Source of the DNA: Bacteroidales bacterium
GTDB lineage: Bacteria > Bacteroidota > Bacteroidia > Bacteroidales > ML635J-15
Direction: 5' to 3'
DNA length: 64,000 bases
Assembly (NCBI GenBank): GCA_017617125.1
Contig: JAFZWY010000046.1
Location: 1 to 64,000 of the forward strand
Shown here piece after piece: positions 34,489 through 43,595 of this stretch (position 1 is its first letter; each line of letters begins with the position of its first letter). A program made the position numbers and the translations under genes. The notes under the pieces were generated by a model. That model ran no database searches. It was given only the letters and a program-made list of their open reading frames with translations, and was not told the origin of the DNA.

Positions 34489-36384
34489 ATGAAAAGGATC
34501 GTAATATTGCTTTTTATAGTATTTATGTTCTGCGGAAACGTGTTTCCGCAGAACACATACAATAAGATATTAACCCTTAATAGAGACGCAAATTGTTTGT
34601 TGATGTCTTTGACACCAGTAAATGAAAACTATCTGATAGCGTTTGGAACCGATAGTTTAGTCGATACCAGCCGTAAACGTTGCTCTATGGTTGCAAAGGT
34701 TGATAGTGATGGTAATATTATACATAGAACATTCATTATGGATAGTGTTTATGGTGTATATGAAGGGACCTATGCTACAAATGATTTTTTTATAACCCAG
34801 AACGACACATATAAGTATGTTTTTGATGCTGAACATCATAAATTTATTTTATGTGAATTTGATAGTGTTTTGAATATTATACAAAGGGCCGACAAAGAAT
34901 ACATAAACAACTCTTTTCGACAAAATACATTAGGGAATCTATATACACAAAACAATGTTTATTTAGTAGGTCAAAGAGTCAACACAAATACAGAAGAATG
35001 CTGGGGCAATATATTGAAATTGGATACTTTAGGAAATATATTGCATGAAATGGTTATTCCTAGTGATATCTCAAACGCCTCAACTATGCAAATAAAACAA
35101 ACAAAAGGCAATACTTTTATTGTGTCTGGTGATGATAATCATATGACACAGATAATAAAGATTGATACATCGTTAAATATTATATGGCAGCGAACATTTG
35201 GTCGGAGTGGTTGGAATAACAATCCTTTCAATTATGTTTCACTTTCCCCCGACAGTTGCTACGTAGTAAGTGGGCACTATCCAGTATGTGCCTCCCATCA
35301 TAGTATTCATGGCGCAGAAGAATATGCCTCGTGCGTGCGCAAGATAGACGACAACGGCAACCTGCTGTGGGAAAAGATAATAAAGAACTACAACTATCAG
35401 CCACGCATATATCCTCACGAGGATTATTGGGATGTATATGTTGACGAAGAAGGATATATATACTATGTGGGTAACGGATTAAACTTCGATGGCTTTGCAG
35501 GCTTCCTTACAAAGCTGTCGCCCAACGGCGATATAATGTATCGCCGAAGCTATACGCCAACTGGCAACCACAACGACTATCTTGCCAAGCTTACCTGCAT
35601 AAAGCCAACTGCCGACGGAGGGCTTATAATGGGCGGAACCACCAGCGACAGCTACTACGGCCAGTTTTTCAACGGTTACTACCAGCAGCCCTGGCTAATA
35701 AAAACCGACAAGGACGGACTGGATGGCCTGTGCTATACGGAGCTTCCCGAGCTGGATTTTGATGTGTTCATTCCCGATACGGTGTGCAACCTGGACACAA
35801 TAAATTGTGTAGTAAACATCAGCGGACCATCGGCTCCATACACATTGGAGTTCAGCACTGGTCAGGTAATCGACAGCATATATTATCCCGATGTTTTTGT
35901 CCTGAAATCTACTGGCATAGATGTATTGCTGGCATCATCGGGCATGTACGATTACACCGAATACATTACCGAGGCTACGTTAAAGGATACAGTAGAAAAC
36001 ATCATTGCCCGCCACTACAATATCCGTACGCCAAGAGACCCCGGCGAGCAGCAGCTTGCAATAACACTCTCGGACTATTACGGCAATATCAAGACCATAT
36101 ACAAGGACATCTATGTAAATCCATGCCACGACCTGGCCGTGGACGAGAACGACAATATTATGCTGTCGATATACCCGAACCCTGCCACAGAATACATAAA
36201 CATTGCTGGCGAGAATATTGCAGGGATAGAGATTTGCAATCTGCTTGGCGGTGTTGTGTATGAAAAGCAACAATGCAATGGCTATAATGTGATTTCCACG
36301 GATGGAATGGGCGCAGGAAGCTATTTTGTAAGGATTACAATGAATGACGGAAAGGTTGTGACAAAGAAAATAATCGTGCTGTAG
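34489..36384 (+). CDS. Secreted repeat (propeller-like) protein with T9SS sorting domain, copy 2
   Basis: Paralogue of the 31.8-33.8 kb gene, 631 aa. Signal peptide (RIVILLFIVFMFCGNVFPQ), blades such as MVAKVDSDGNIIHRTF, IIKIDTSLNIIWQRTFG and CVRKIDDNGNLLWEKIIKNY, and a T9SS sorting domain (LSIYPNPATEYINIAG to KKIIVL). The two copies diverge in the N-terminal half but are nearly the same from about residue 250 on, down to long identical DNA runs. It starts 2 nt after the protease remnant and ends before a terminator hairpin. Confidence 0.88.
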   Translation: MKRIVILLFIVFMFCGNVFPQNTYNKILTLNRDANCLLMSLTPVNENYLIAFGTDSLVDTSRKRCSMVAKVDSDGNIIHRTFIMDSVYGVYEGTYATNDFFITQNDTYKYVFDAEHHKFILCEFDSVLNIIQRADKEYINNSFRQNTLGNLYTQNNVYLVGQRVNTNTEECWGNILKLDTLGNILHEMVIPSDISNASTMQIKQTKGNTFIVSGDDNHMTQIIKIDTSLNIIWQRTFGRSGWNNNPFNYVSLSPDSCYVVSGHYPVCASHHSIHGAEEYASCVRKIDDNGNLLWEKIIKNYNYQPRIYPHEDYWDVYVDEEGYIYYVGNGLNFDGFAGFLTKLSPNGDIMYRRSYTPTGNHNDYLAKLTCIKPTADGGLIMGGTTSDSYYGQFFNGYYQQPWLIKTDKDGLDGLCYTELPELDFDVFIPDTVCNLDTINCVVNISGPSAPYTLEFSTGQVIDSIYYPDVFVLKSTGIDVLLASSGMYDYTEYITEATLKDTVENIIARHYNIRTPRDPGEQQLAITLSDYYGNIKTIYKDIYVNPCHDLAVDENDNIMLSIYPNPATEYINIAGENIAGIEICNLLGGVVYEKQQCNGYNVISTDGMGAGSYFVRITMNDGKVVTKKIIVL

Positions 36385-36433
36385 CATTGTAATACTTTGC
36401 AATGTGATGATTATAAATTATTTATTGACAATA

Positions 36434-36485
36434 AAACACAGAATCAGATGCTGAAACAAGTTCAGCATGACATTCTGTGTTTTTT
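36434..36485 (+). terminator. Terminator hairpin with embedded 27-bp core repeat
   Basis: Outer arms ACACAGAAT (36436-36444) and ATTCTGTGT (36472-36480), followed by T6, enclose the core CAGATGCTG..TTCAGCATGAC (36445-36471), itself a hairpin. It ends the duplicated T9SS gene block. Confidence 0.85.
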
Positions 36486-36690
36486 GCATCTTGTCGGAAC
36501 ATGAAACCCAGAAACGTGCGTAGCCATAGAACGGCGTACTTCGACTGCGCTCAGCACAAGTAGCCCTCAACGAAGTTAACCTTTAGCTCGGCGTAAGCCA
36601 AACTCAGAAACCAAGCCAATGTGGTAACGAAGAAGATTGTTGTTATTAAGGGCTGACAGGCTCAAAGGCTAACTGGCTGACAGAAATCAG

Positions 36691-36749
36691 TTGTCCCCCA
36701 TATGCCTTAGGTCATTAAAGGCCTTAATGGCCTTTAAGATTGGGGACAA
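36691..36749. repeat. Palindromic repeat, third member of the 93-bp family
   Basis: Outer arms TTGTCCCC (36691-36698) and GGGGACAA (36742-36749) around an inner palindrome CATTAAAGG..CCTTAATG (36713-36729). Same layout as the elements at 16.9 and 17.2 kb. Confidence 0.65.
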
Positions 36750-36797
36750 ACCTTTAACTGTCTGCCAGCCTAATCGCCTGCAGACCTTCAAAAAAAT

Positions 36798-36828
36798 TTT
36801 GTTATTTCAGAAAAAAGCAGTATTTTTG
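36798..36828 (+). promoter_or_regulatory. Promoter of rimP-nusA-infB
   Basis: TTTG (36798-36801), exactly 19 nt, TATTTTTG (36821-36828): a full match to the Bacteroidetes consensus, 53 nt before the rimP start. Confidence 0.85.
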
Positions 36829-36847
36829 CGCAAATTTAGAACTGACA

Positions 36848-36874
36848 GGGGGATAGATTTCCCCCGTTTTATTT
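36848..36874 (+). promoter_or_regulatory. Leader hairpin with U-rich tail upstream of rimP (possible attenuator)
   Basis: GGGGG (36848-36852) and CCCCC (36861-36865) with an 8-nt loop, followed by GTTTTATTTT. It sits between the promoter and the start codon and has the form of an intrinsic terminator, so it could set expression of the operon that encodes NusA. Confidence 0.6.
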
Positions 36875-36881
36875 TCTGACG

Positions 36882-37340
36882 TTGATAAGGAAGGAAGATA
36901 TAGAAGTTTTAAGCAAACGGTTTCTTTCTGAAACACAGTTTGTTGTGGATATTGCTGTAAGTGTATCCAACGATATTTCCATATACGTTGACGACATGAA
37001 CGGCATCACAATAGACGAGTGCCGCCGCATCAGCCAGGCCATCGAAGAATGCCTCGACCGCGAAAAGGAAGACTATTCGCTCGAAGTAAGCTCACCGGGC
37101 CTTACAAATCCTTTCCGCGTAAAGGAACAGTACCTGAAAAATATCGGTAAGCAGGTGGAAATTGTTTACGTCGATGGTGAAAAAATCATCGCCACTCTTA
37201 AAGCATATTCCGACAACGCCATAACCGTAGAAACTTCCACCGTGAAAAAGGAAGCCAACAAAAAAGTGGTTGTAACAGAACAATTTGATATTGAACGAAT
37301 TAATATAAAAACAGTTAAAAGCGTAATTGATTTTAAATAA
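36882..37340 (+). CDS. rimP: Ribosome maturation factor
   Basis: 30S assembly factor of 152 aa. DIAVSVSNDISIYVDDMNGITIDECRRISQAIEECLDREKEDYSLEVSSPGLTNPF is diagnostic of RimP. The only start that keeps the conserved N-terminus (IEVLSKRF..FVVDIAV) is TTG 36882; the first ATG (36997) would remove a third of the protein. A TTG start is unusual here and may lower translation. Head of the rimP-nusA-infB operon; nusA follows after 8 nt. Confidence 0.94.
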   Translation: MIRKEDIEVLSKRFLSETQFVVDIAVSVSNDISIYVDDMNGITIDECRRISQAIEECLDREKEDYSLEVSSPGLTNPFRVKEQYLKNIGKQVEIVYVDGEKIIATLKAYSDNAITVETSTVKKEANKKVVVTEQFDIERINIKTVKSVIDFK

Positions 37341-37348
37341 AAATTACC

Positions 37349-38596
37349 ATGGGACTACAGGAAAACTTAATTGACACCTTTGCCGAATTTAAAGAACTGA
37401 AAAACATCGACAGATCGACGATGATCGGCGTGATGAAGGACGTATTTTCTTCAACATTGGTAAAATTGTATGGCGAAGACAGCAAGTTCAACGTAATTGT
37501 AAACGACAAGACCGGTGACCTTGAAATTTGGCGTACAAGAACAGTTGTCGAGGACGACGACTACGATGATATCGAAGACAAATACACCAAGATTCCATTG
37601 TCGGAAGCACAGAAAATCGACGAGGACTACGAAGTTGGCGAAGAATATTCCGACGAAATCCGTCTCCAGGATTTCGGCCGCCGCGCAATCCTCGCTCTGA
37701 AGCAGAACCTCCAGGCAAAGATTTTGGAACGTGAAAAGGATAATATCTACCTCAAATACAAGGACAAAATCGGTGACCTTATCACTGCCGAAGTATATCA
37801 GGTATGGAAACGCGAAATCCTTGTCCGCGACGAAGAAGGAACCGAACTCCTCCTCTCGAAGCAAGACCAGATTCCTAGCGACAAGTACCGCAAGGGCGAC
37901 ACCCTCAAGGCTGTCATCTCGAGCGTAGAACTCAAGAACGGAAGCCCGATCATAAAGATTTCGCGTACTTCGGAAAAGTTCCTCGAAAGACTTTTCGAAC
38001 AGGAAATTCCCGAAATCGGCGATTCTGGACTTATCACAATCAAGAAGATTGTCCGCATCCCTGGCGAAAGAGCTAAGGTTGCTGTTGAATCGTACGACGA
38101 ACGCGTCGACCCGGTTGGCGCATGCGTAGGTATGAAGGGTAGCCGTATCCATGGTATCGTTCGCGAACTTCACAACGAAAACATCGATATCGTAAACTAC
38201 ACGACCAACATGCCGCTGTATATCCAGCGTATACTCAGCCCGGCAAAGATTTCTTCGCTCAAGATTATAAACGAAGAAAAGCGTGTCGAAGTTTATCTGA
38301 ACCCCGACCAGGTATCGTTGGCTATCGGTAAGGGCGGCCTCAACATCAAGCTCGCTTGCCAGTTGCTCGGTTATACCATCGACGTATTCAGGGTATCGCA
38401 GGAAGAAGATATCGACCTCGACGAATTCAACGATGAAATCGAACAGTGGGTAATCGACCAGCTCAAGGCTGTTGGCTGCGACACCGCACTTAGCGTACTC
38501 GAACTCAGCAAGGAAGAACTCGTTCGCCGTACCGACCTCGAAGAGGAAACTATCGACGACGTAATTAGAATCTTGAAAGCCGAATTTAACAAGTAA
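37349..38596 (+). CDS. nusA: Transcription termination/antitermination factor NusA
   Basis: Protein of 415 aa: N-terminal RNA-polymerase-binding domain (1-150, with a variable acidic stretch VEDDDYDDIEDKY), S1 domain (about 150-215), KH domains (about 240-360, GACVGMKGSRIHGIVRELHNENIDIV and AIGKGGLNIKLACQLLGYTID) and a short helix-hairpin tail (VLELSKEELVRRTDLEEETIDDVI). Length matches Bacteroidetes NusA, which lack the longer proteobacterial C-terminus. It sits in the usual order after rimP and before infB. Confidence 0.97.
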   Translation: MGLQENLIDTFAEFKELKNIDRSTMIGVMKDVFSSTLVKLYGEDSKFNVIVNDKTGDLEIWRTRTVVEDDDYDDIEDKYTKIPLSEAQKIDEDYEVGEEYSDEIRLQDFGRRAILALKQNLQAKILEREKDNIYLKYKDKIGDLITAEVYQVWKREILVRDEEGTELLLSKQDQIPSDKYRKGDTLKAVISSVELKNGSPIIKISRTSEKFLERLFEQEIPEIGDSGLITIKKIVRIPGERAKVAVESYDERVDPVGACVGMKGSRIHGIVRELHNENIDIVNYTTNMPLYIQRILSPAKISSLKIINEEKRVEVYLNPDQVSLAIGKGGLNIKLACQLLGYTIDVFRVSQEEDIDLDEFNDEIEQWVIDQLKAVGCDTALSVLELSKEELVRRTDLEEETIDDVIRILKAEFNK

Positions 38597-38637
38597 ACGC
38601 GCAAAACAGAAAGAAACAGGTAATTTAGGAGAAAAAT

Positions 38638-41571
38638 ATGACTTCGGAAACGAAACCAAAAAGATTAAGCGCCGTAGTTGCTATCTACAATGTAGCGACA
38701 ACTACCATCGTGGAATATCTTGCAAGCAAGGGTATTGAAATCGAAAACAACCCCAACGCCAAGGTACAGCCCGAATGGATGGCCTTACTTGACGAAAAGT
38801 TCAAGGACTCAAAAGTCATGAACGAAACTGCAATCAAGGATACAGAAAAGGCTAAGGAAAACAAGGAAATGAACATTTCCATCGAAAAGCAGCAGAACCT
38901 TGAGAAGCAGAAACAGGAAGCTGAAAAGGCTAAGGAAGCAAAGGAGAAGGAACTTCTCCAGAAGGAGGCCGAAGAGGCTAAACCTCAGGAGAAACCTGCC
39001 AAAGCTCCAGCAAAGGAAGAAAAAGCGACTCCTAAACCACACGAAATTCAGCCAATCGAAGGCAACGTCGACACCGACGAAAACGGACCAAAGGTTCTAG
39101 GCAAGATTAATCTTGACCAGATAAACCAGAATACCCGTCCGAAACGTAAGACCGCTGCCGAGAAGGAAGAAGAAAGAAAGCAGAAGGAAGAGGAACAGAA
39201 GGCTGCTAAGGAAGCCCAGAAGAAGGCTAAGAAACAGTCCAAGGCCGAAGAGCCTAAGAAGGAAAAGCCTGTTGAAACTCCTAAACCTGCAGAACCTGAA
39301 AAACCAGCCGAACCCGAAGTCGAGGCTAAACCCGAAAAAGTTGCTCCTCCAGAGCCTGAATTCATAAAGACACACGTCGAAAAGCTCCAAGGACCTAACA
39401 TCATTGGCAAAATCGACATCAGCGAATACGAGCGCAAGCAGGAAGCTGCAGAACGCGCACGCAAGGAAGCCAAGGAAGAACGCCAGAAAAACCGCGAAAA
39501 GGAAAAGGCAGAGCGCAAGGAAAAACGCAAACGCATCAAACGCGACAACATAAAGGTCGACATCAACAAGGTTTCAGGATCCAACGACTTCTCGAAGAAG
39601 GGTCAGGCCGGCGAACTTGGCGGAAAGAAGAAGAAAGGCGGAAAGCCAGTTCCTAAGAAGCCTGAAATCAACGAGGAAGACATACAGGAAAAAGTAAAGG
39701 AAACTCTTGCTAAGCTCACAGCCAACAAGACTAAGAGCAAGGCAGCCAAGTTCCGTAAGGAAAAACGTGAACTCTTCTCGATGCGTCGCGCCGAAGAAAA
39801 CGAAAAGCTCGAAGCTGAAAAGAAGATAATAAAGGTTACCGAATTCGTTTCGGCAAACGAACTTGCAACGATGATGGGCGTTCCTGTAACGAAAATCATC
39901 GCTACCTGCATGAGCCTCGGTTTGTTCGTTTCGATCAACCAGCGCCTCGATGCCGAAACAATGTCAATCGTGGCAGAAGAATTCGGATTCCAGGTTGAAT
40001 TTGTCAGCGCCGAAATCCTCGACGAAATCAAGCAGACCGAAGACAGCGAAGAAGACTTGGAACCACGTCCACCTATCGTTACCGTTATGGGTCACGTCGA
40101 TCATGGTAAGACCAAGTTGCTCGACTACATCCGTCACACCAACGTAGTTGCAGGCGAAGCCGGCGGTATCACACAGCACATCGGTGCATACAGCGTTAAG
40201 CTGAACGACAAGAGGATAACCTTCCTCGATACTCCAGGTCACGAGGCATTTACCGCAATGCGTGCCCGTGGTGCCCAGATAACCGACGTGGCTATCATCG
40301 TCATCGCTGCCGACGACGACATAATGCCGCAGACAAAGGAAGCTATCAACCACGCATCAGCAGCTAACGTTCCTATCGTATTTGCTATCAACAAGATAGA
40401 TAAGCCAACCGCTAATCCGGACAAGATCAAGGAATCGTTGGCAAATATGAACTACCTCGTCGAAGAATGGGGTGGCAAATACCAGTCGCAGGACATCTCT
40501 GCAAAGGCTGGTCTCAACATCGAGGAACTTCTCGAAAAGGTTCTCCTCGAAGCCGAAATGCTCGACTTGAAGGCAAATCCAAACAAGAACGCCAACGGTA
40601 CCGTAATCGAATCGTCTCTCGACAAAGGACGCGGTTACGTTGCTACCCTCATAGTTCAGTCGGGAACACTGCACGTTGGCGACATTCTGCTTGCAGGATG
40701 CGCAACAGGACGTGTAAAAGCAATGTACAACGAACGTAACCAGAAGGTTACCGAAGCAGGACCTTCGACTCCTGTACTTGTACTTGGTCTCAACGGTGCT
40801 CCGCAGGCTGGCGACAAGTTCAACGTACTCGACTCCGAACAGGAAGCCAAGAGCCTTGCCAACAAGCGTTTGCAGTTGCAGCGTGAACTTAGCATCAGGA
40901 CTCAGAAGCATATCACTCTCGGCGAAATCGGCCGTCGTATGGCTCTCGGCGATTTCCACCAGATCAATATCATTGTAAAGGGCGATGTGGACGGTTCAAT
41001 CGAAGCATTGTCGGACGAATTGATAAAACTCTCAACCGAATCGTTCGAAGTAAATATCATACACAAGGCAGTAGGTCAGATTTCCGAATCGGATGTCATG
41101 CTGGCTGCTGCATCAAATGCTATCATCGTCGGTTTCCAGGTTCGTCCTTCAACCTACGCTCGCAAGACCGCAGAAAAGGAAGGCATCGAAATCCGTCTCT
41201 ACTCCATCATCTACGATGCAATCAACGAAATCAAGGATGCAATGGAAGGTATGTTGAAGCCGGTTGTAAAGGAAACAATCACTGGTTCGGCCGAAATACG
41301 CGAAGTCTTCAAGATTTCGAAGGTTGGTTCGGTTGCAGGATGTCTCGTTACCGATGGCAAGATTTCACGCAAGTCGAAAGTACGTATCATTCGCGACGGT
41401 ATCGTTATCTACACTGGCGAACTCGGCAGCTTGAAGCGTTTCAAGGACGATGCCAAGGAAGTTATCGCCGGTCAGGAATGCGGTCTTAACATCGACAAGT
41501 TCAACGACATTAAGGTCGGCGACATTGTTGAGGCATTCGACGAAACCGAAGTAAAGGCAACATTGAGCTAA
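38638..41571 (+). CDS. infB: Translation initiation factor IF-2
   Basis: Protein of 977 aa. The first 400 residues are a long, highly charged Lys/Glu/Ala/Pro linker typical of IF-2. Then come the IF2-N fold ([22 protein letters not shown]), the GTPase domain with GHVDHGKT (485-492), DTPGHEAF and NKID, and domains II to IV that hold initiator tRNA. TTTAGGAG upstream is a usable ribosome site. Its stop TAA overlaps the dusB ATG (TAATG). Confidence 0.98.
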   Translation: MTSETKPKRLSAVVAIYNVATTTIVEYLASKGIEIENNPNAKVQPEWMALLDEKFKDSKVMNETAIKDTEKAKENKEMNISIEKQQNLEKQKQEAEKAKEAKEKELLQKEAEEAKPQEKPAKAPAKEEKATPKPHEIQPIEGNVDTDENGPKVLGKINLDQINQNTRPKRKTAAEKEEERKQKEEEQKAAKEAQKKAKKQSKAEEPKKEKPVETPKPAEPEKPAEPEVEAKPEKVAPPEPEFIKTHVEKLQGPNIIGKIDISEYERKQEAAERARKEAKEERQKNREKEKAERKEKRKRIKRDNIKVDINKVSGSNDFSKKGQAGELGGKKKKGGKPVPKKPEINEEDIQEKVKETLAKLTANKTKSKAAKFRKEKRELFSMRRAEENEKLEAEKKIIKVTEFVSANELATMMGVPVTKIIATCMSLGLFVSINQRLDAETMSIVAEEFGFQVEFVSAEILDEIKQTEDSEEDLEPRPPIVTVMGHVDHGKTKLLDYIRHTNVVAGEAGGITQHIGAYSVKLNDKRITFLDTPGHEAFTAMRARGAQITDVAIIVIAADDDIMPQTKEAINHASAANVPIVFAINKIDKPTANPDKIKESLANMNYLVEEWGGKYQSQDISAKAGLNIEELLEKVLLEAEMLDLKANPNKNANGTVIESSLDKGRGYVATLIVQSGTLHVGDILLAGCATGRVKAMYNERNQKVTEAGPSTPVLVLGLNGAPQAGDKFNVLDSEQEAKSLANKRLQLQRELSIRTQKHITLGEIGRRMALGDFHQINIIVKGDVDGSIEALSDELIKLSTESFEVNIIHKAVGQISESDVMLAAASNAIIVGFQVRPSTYARKTAEKEGIEIRLYSIIYDAINEIKDAMEGMLKPVVKETITGSAEIREVFKISKVGSVAGCLVTDGKISRKSKVRIIRDGIVIYTGELGSLKRFKDDAKEVIAGQECGLNIDKFNDIKVGDIVEAFDETEVKATLS

Positions 41572-42596
41572 TGTTTAAAATCGGTAATACCGAATTTAAC
41601 GACAGGCCTGTATTCCTCGCACCAATGGAGGATGTTACAGACCCGTCGTTTCGTTATATGTGCAAGAAATTCGGTGCCGACTTAATGTTCACCGAATTCA
41701 TCTCCGCCGACGGTCTTATCCGCGAAGCCAAGAAGACAGTACAAAAACTCGATATCTACGACTACGAGCGACCTGTAGGCACACAAATCTACGGTCATAT
41801 TCCCGAAGCAATGGAAGAAGCGGCTCGCTTCATCAACAACGCCGACCCCGACATATTGGACATAAACTACGGCTGCCCGGTAAAAAAGATTGCCGGACGT
41901 GGCGCTGGCTCTGGAATGATGCGCAACTTGCCACTGATGAAAGAAATAACCGAAAGGGTTGTAAAAGTGTCGCGGTTTCCAGTTACTGCCAAGACTCGTC
42001 TTGGATGGGACAGCGAATCACTCAACGTTGAGGAAGTTGCTCTTATGCTTCAGGATTGCGGCATTCAGGCGCTCACAATACACGGACGTACCCGCGCACA
42101 AATGTACAAGGGCGAAGCCGACTGGACGCTCATAGGCAAGGTCAAGAACAATCCTGCAATTCACATACCAATTATCGGCAACGGCGATGTTACAAGCGGA
42201 AAGATTGCCGCCGAACGCTTCAACACTTATGGCGTCGACGCAATAATGATAGGTCGTGCCGCTATTGGACGACCATGGATTTTCCGCGAAGTGAAACACT
42301 ATCTTGAAACTGGCGAAGAACTCCCCACTCCCACCGTCCTCGAACGCGTTGACTATGCACGCGAACATCTGCACAAATCGGTGGATTACAAAGAAGGAAT
42401 GCGCGGAATTTACGAAATGCGCCGCCACTTCACAATGTATTTCAAGGCTATTCCTAATTTCAAGGAAACAAGGCTAAAGCTTCTCACCGCCAACACAGTA
42501 GAAGAAATAGAAAGTCTCCTTGACCTCATTGCCGACAAGTTTGGCAACGTGGAAATAAACAAGGAAGTGGCAAATGTAGGAATTTACGAAAGCTAA
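41571..42596 (+). CDS. dusB: tRNA-dihydrouridine synthase
   Basis: FMN enzyme of 341 aa that reduces uridines in tRNA. APMEDVTDPSFR at the FMN site, the catalytic Cys102 in INYGCPVKKIAGRGAGSG, TIHGRTRAQMYKG, and IGNGDV..GVDAIMIGRAAIGRPW at the phosphate site are all present. Translational coupling to infB by TAATG is notable; placing dusB after infB is less common than after other genes. Confidence 0.95.
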   Translation: MFKIGNTEFNDRPVFLAPMEDVTDPSFRYMCKKFGADLMFTEFISADGLIREAKKTVQKLDIYDYERPVGTQIYGHIPEAMEEAARFINNADPDILDINYGCPVKKIAGRGAGSGMMRNLPLMKEITERVVKVSRFPVTAKTRLGWDSESLNVEEVALMLQDCGIQALTIHGRTRAQMYKGEADWTLIGKVKNNPAIHIPIIGNGDVTSGKIAAERFNTYGVDAIMIGRAAIGRPWIFREVKHYLETGEELPTPTVLERVDYAREHLHKSVDYKEGMRGIYEMRRHFTMYFKAIPNFKETRLKLLTANTVEEIESLLDLIADKFGNVEINKEVANVGIYES

Positions 42597-42630
42597 TCAT
42601 TGAATTATCCATATCTTTACAACAAAAACG

Positions 42631-43458
42631 ATGAACTACGAACAATTATTCCAGCAAATCAAGCAAAAGAAAAGTTTTCTTTGCACAGGACTCGATTCCG
42701 ACATCCAAAAGTTGCCTAAGCATCTGCTTGACAGCGAATCACCAATCTTCGAATTCAACAAGCAGATAGTCGACGCTACTGCAAAATATTCGGTGGCATA
42801 CAAACCAAACCTTGCCTTTTACGAAAGCGAAGGCACAACCGGTCTTAAAGCCCTCGAAGATACAGTTGCTTACATCCGCAAGAACTACCCAGAGATTTTC
42901 ATCATAGCTGATGCAAAACGTGGCGACATAGGCAACACCTCAAAACTATATGCACGTGCCTTCTTCGAGAAGATGGACTTCGACGCTGTAACCGTTGCCC
43001 CGTATATGGGCGAAGACTCGGTATCCCCTTTCCTACCCTACGATGGCAAATGGGTGATTCTGCTAGCTCTCACCAGCAACAAAGGTTCGGAAGATTTCCA
43101 GATGTTCAACAACGGCAATAAAAGGCTTTTTGAGGAAGTTTTGTCGAAGTCGCAGCAATGGGCAGGCAAAGACAAAATGATGTACGTAGTAGGCGCTACA
43201 AAGGCTGATATGCTGGCAGACATTCGTAAGATTGTCCCCGAACATTTTCTGCTCGTTCCAGGTGTAGGTGCACAAGGCGGCTCACTCGAGGAAGTAGCTA
43301 AGTACGGAATGAACGACCACTGCGGTCTGCTTGTCAACTCGTCGCGCGGAATAATCTTTGCCGACGGCACCGAAAACTTTGCCAAAGTAGCAGGTCAGAA
43401 AGCAGAGGAACTGCAGAAGCAGATGGAAGCATTGCTAAAAGAAAAAGGTATAATATAA
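42631..43458 (+). CDS. pyrF: Orotidine 5'-phosphate decarboxylase (type 2)
   Basis: Last step of UMP synthesis. 275 aa, the length of the type 2 group. Catalytic segment [14 protein letters not shown] with Lys96 and Asp99, [13 protein letters not shown], and [11 protein letters not shown] near the phosphate site. A TATCTTTA box upstream (about 42612) may be a promoter but lacks a good partner. It ends before a terminator with an embedded repeat. Confidence 0.96.
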   Translation: MNYEQLFQQIKQKKSFLCTGLDSDIQKLPKHLLDSESPIFEFNKQIVDATAKYSVAYKPNLAFYESEGTTGLKALEDTVAYIRKNYPEIFIIADAKRGDIGNTSKLYARAFFEKMDFDAVTVAPYMGEDSVSPFLPYDGKWVILLALTSNKGSEDFQMFNNGNKRLFEEVLSKSQQWAGKDKMMYVVGATKADMLADIRKIVPEHFLLVPGVGAQGGSLEEVAKYGMNDHCGLLVNSSRGIIFADGTENFAKVAGQKAEELQKQMEALLKEKGII

Positions 43459-43468
43459 CAAGACCATA

Positions 43469-43534
43469 AAAACGCAATCAGATGCTGCCCTTCGACTACG
43501 CTCAGGGAGCAGTCCAGCATGACATTGCGTTTTT
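43469..43534 (+). terminator. pyrF terminator hairpin with embedded, nested repeat
   Basis: Outer arms AAAACGCAAT (43469-43478) and ATTGCGTTTT (43524-43533) with a T-run enclose the same CAGATGCTG..CAGCATGAC core as at 36.4 kb. The loop of that core is itself replaced by CCCTTCGACTACG..CTCAGGG (43488-43507), a second palindromic repeat. Confidence 0.85.
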
Positions 43535-43547
43535 ATTATAACATCAC

Positions 43548-43578
43548 AAAAAAAGGCGGACCGAAATCCGCCTTTTTT
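43548..43578. terminator. Bidirectional terminator
   Basis: GGCGGA (43555-43560) and TCCGCC (43567-43572) flanked by A7 and T6. It can end the giant protease gene on the minus strand and backs up the pyrF terminator on plus. Confidence 0.88.
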
Positions 43579-43595
43579 ATTGTTACCATTATTGA

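Larger units (their letters stand above)
36385..36881. other. Intergenic stretch with terminator, dispersed repeats and the rimP promoter
   Basis: About 500 bases without a gene. It holds a terminator with an embedded core repeat (36434-36485), a TTCGACTGCGCTCAG element near 36539, short GGCTAACTGGCTGACAG-type repeats, a palindrome of the 93-bp family (36691-36749), and the rimP promoter and leader hairpin (36798-36870). Confidence 0.75.

Noticed and set aside
37451..38659. Long antisense open frame (about 400 codons) opposite nusA
   Set aside because: It is the mirror of the biased codon use of nusA; no start context, no recognisable protein and it would fully overlap a highly conserved gene.
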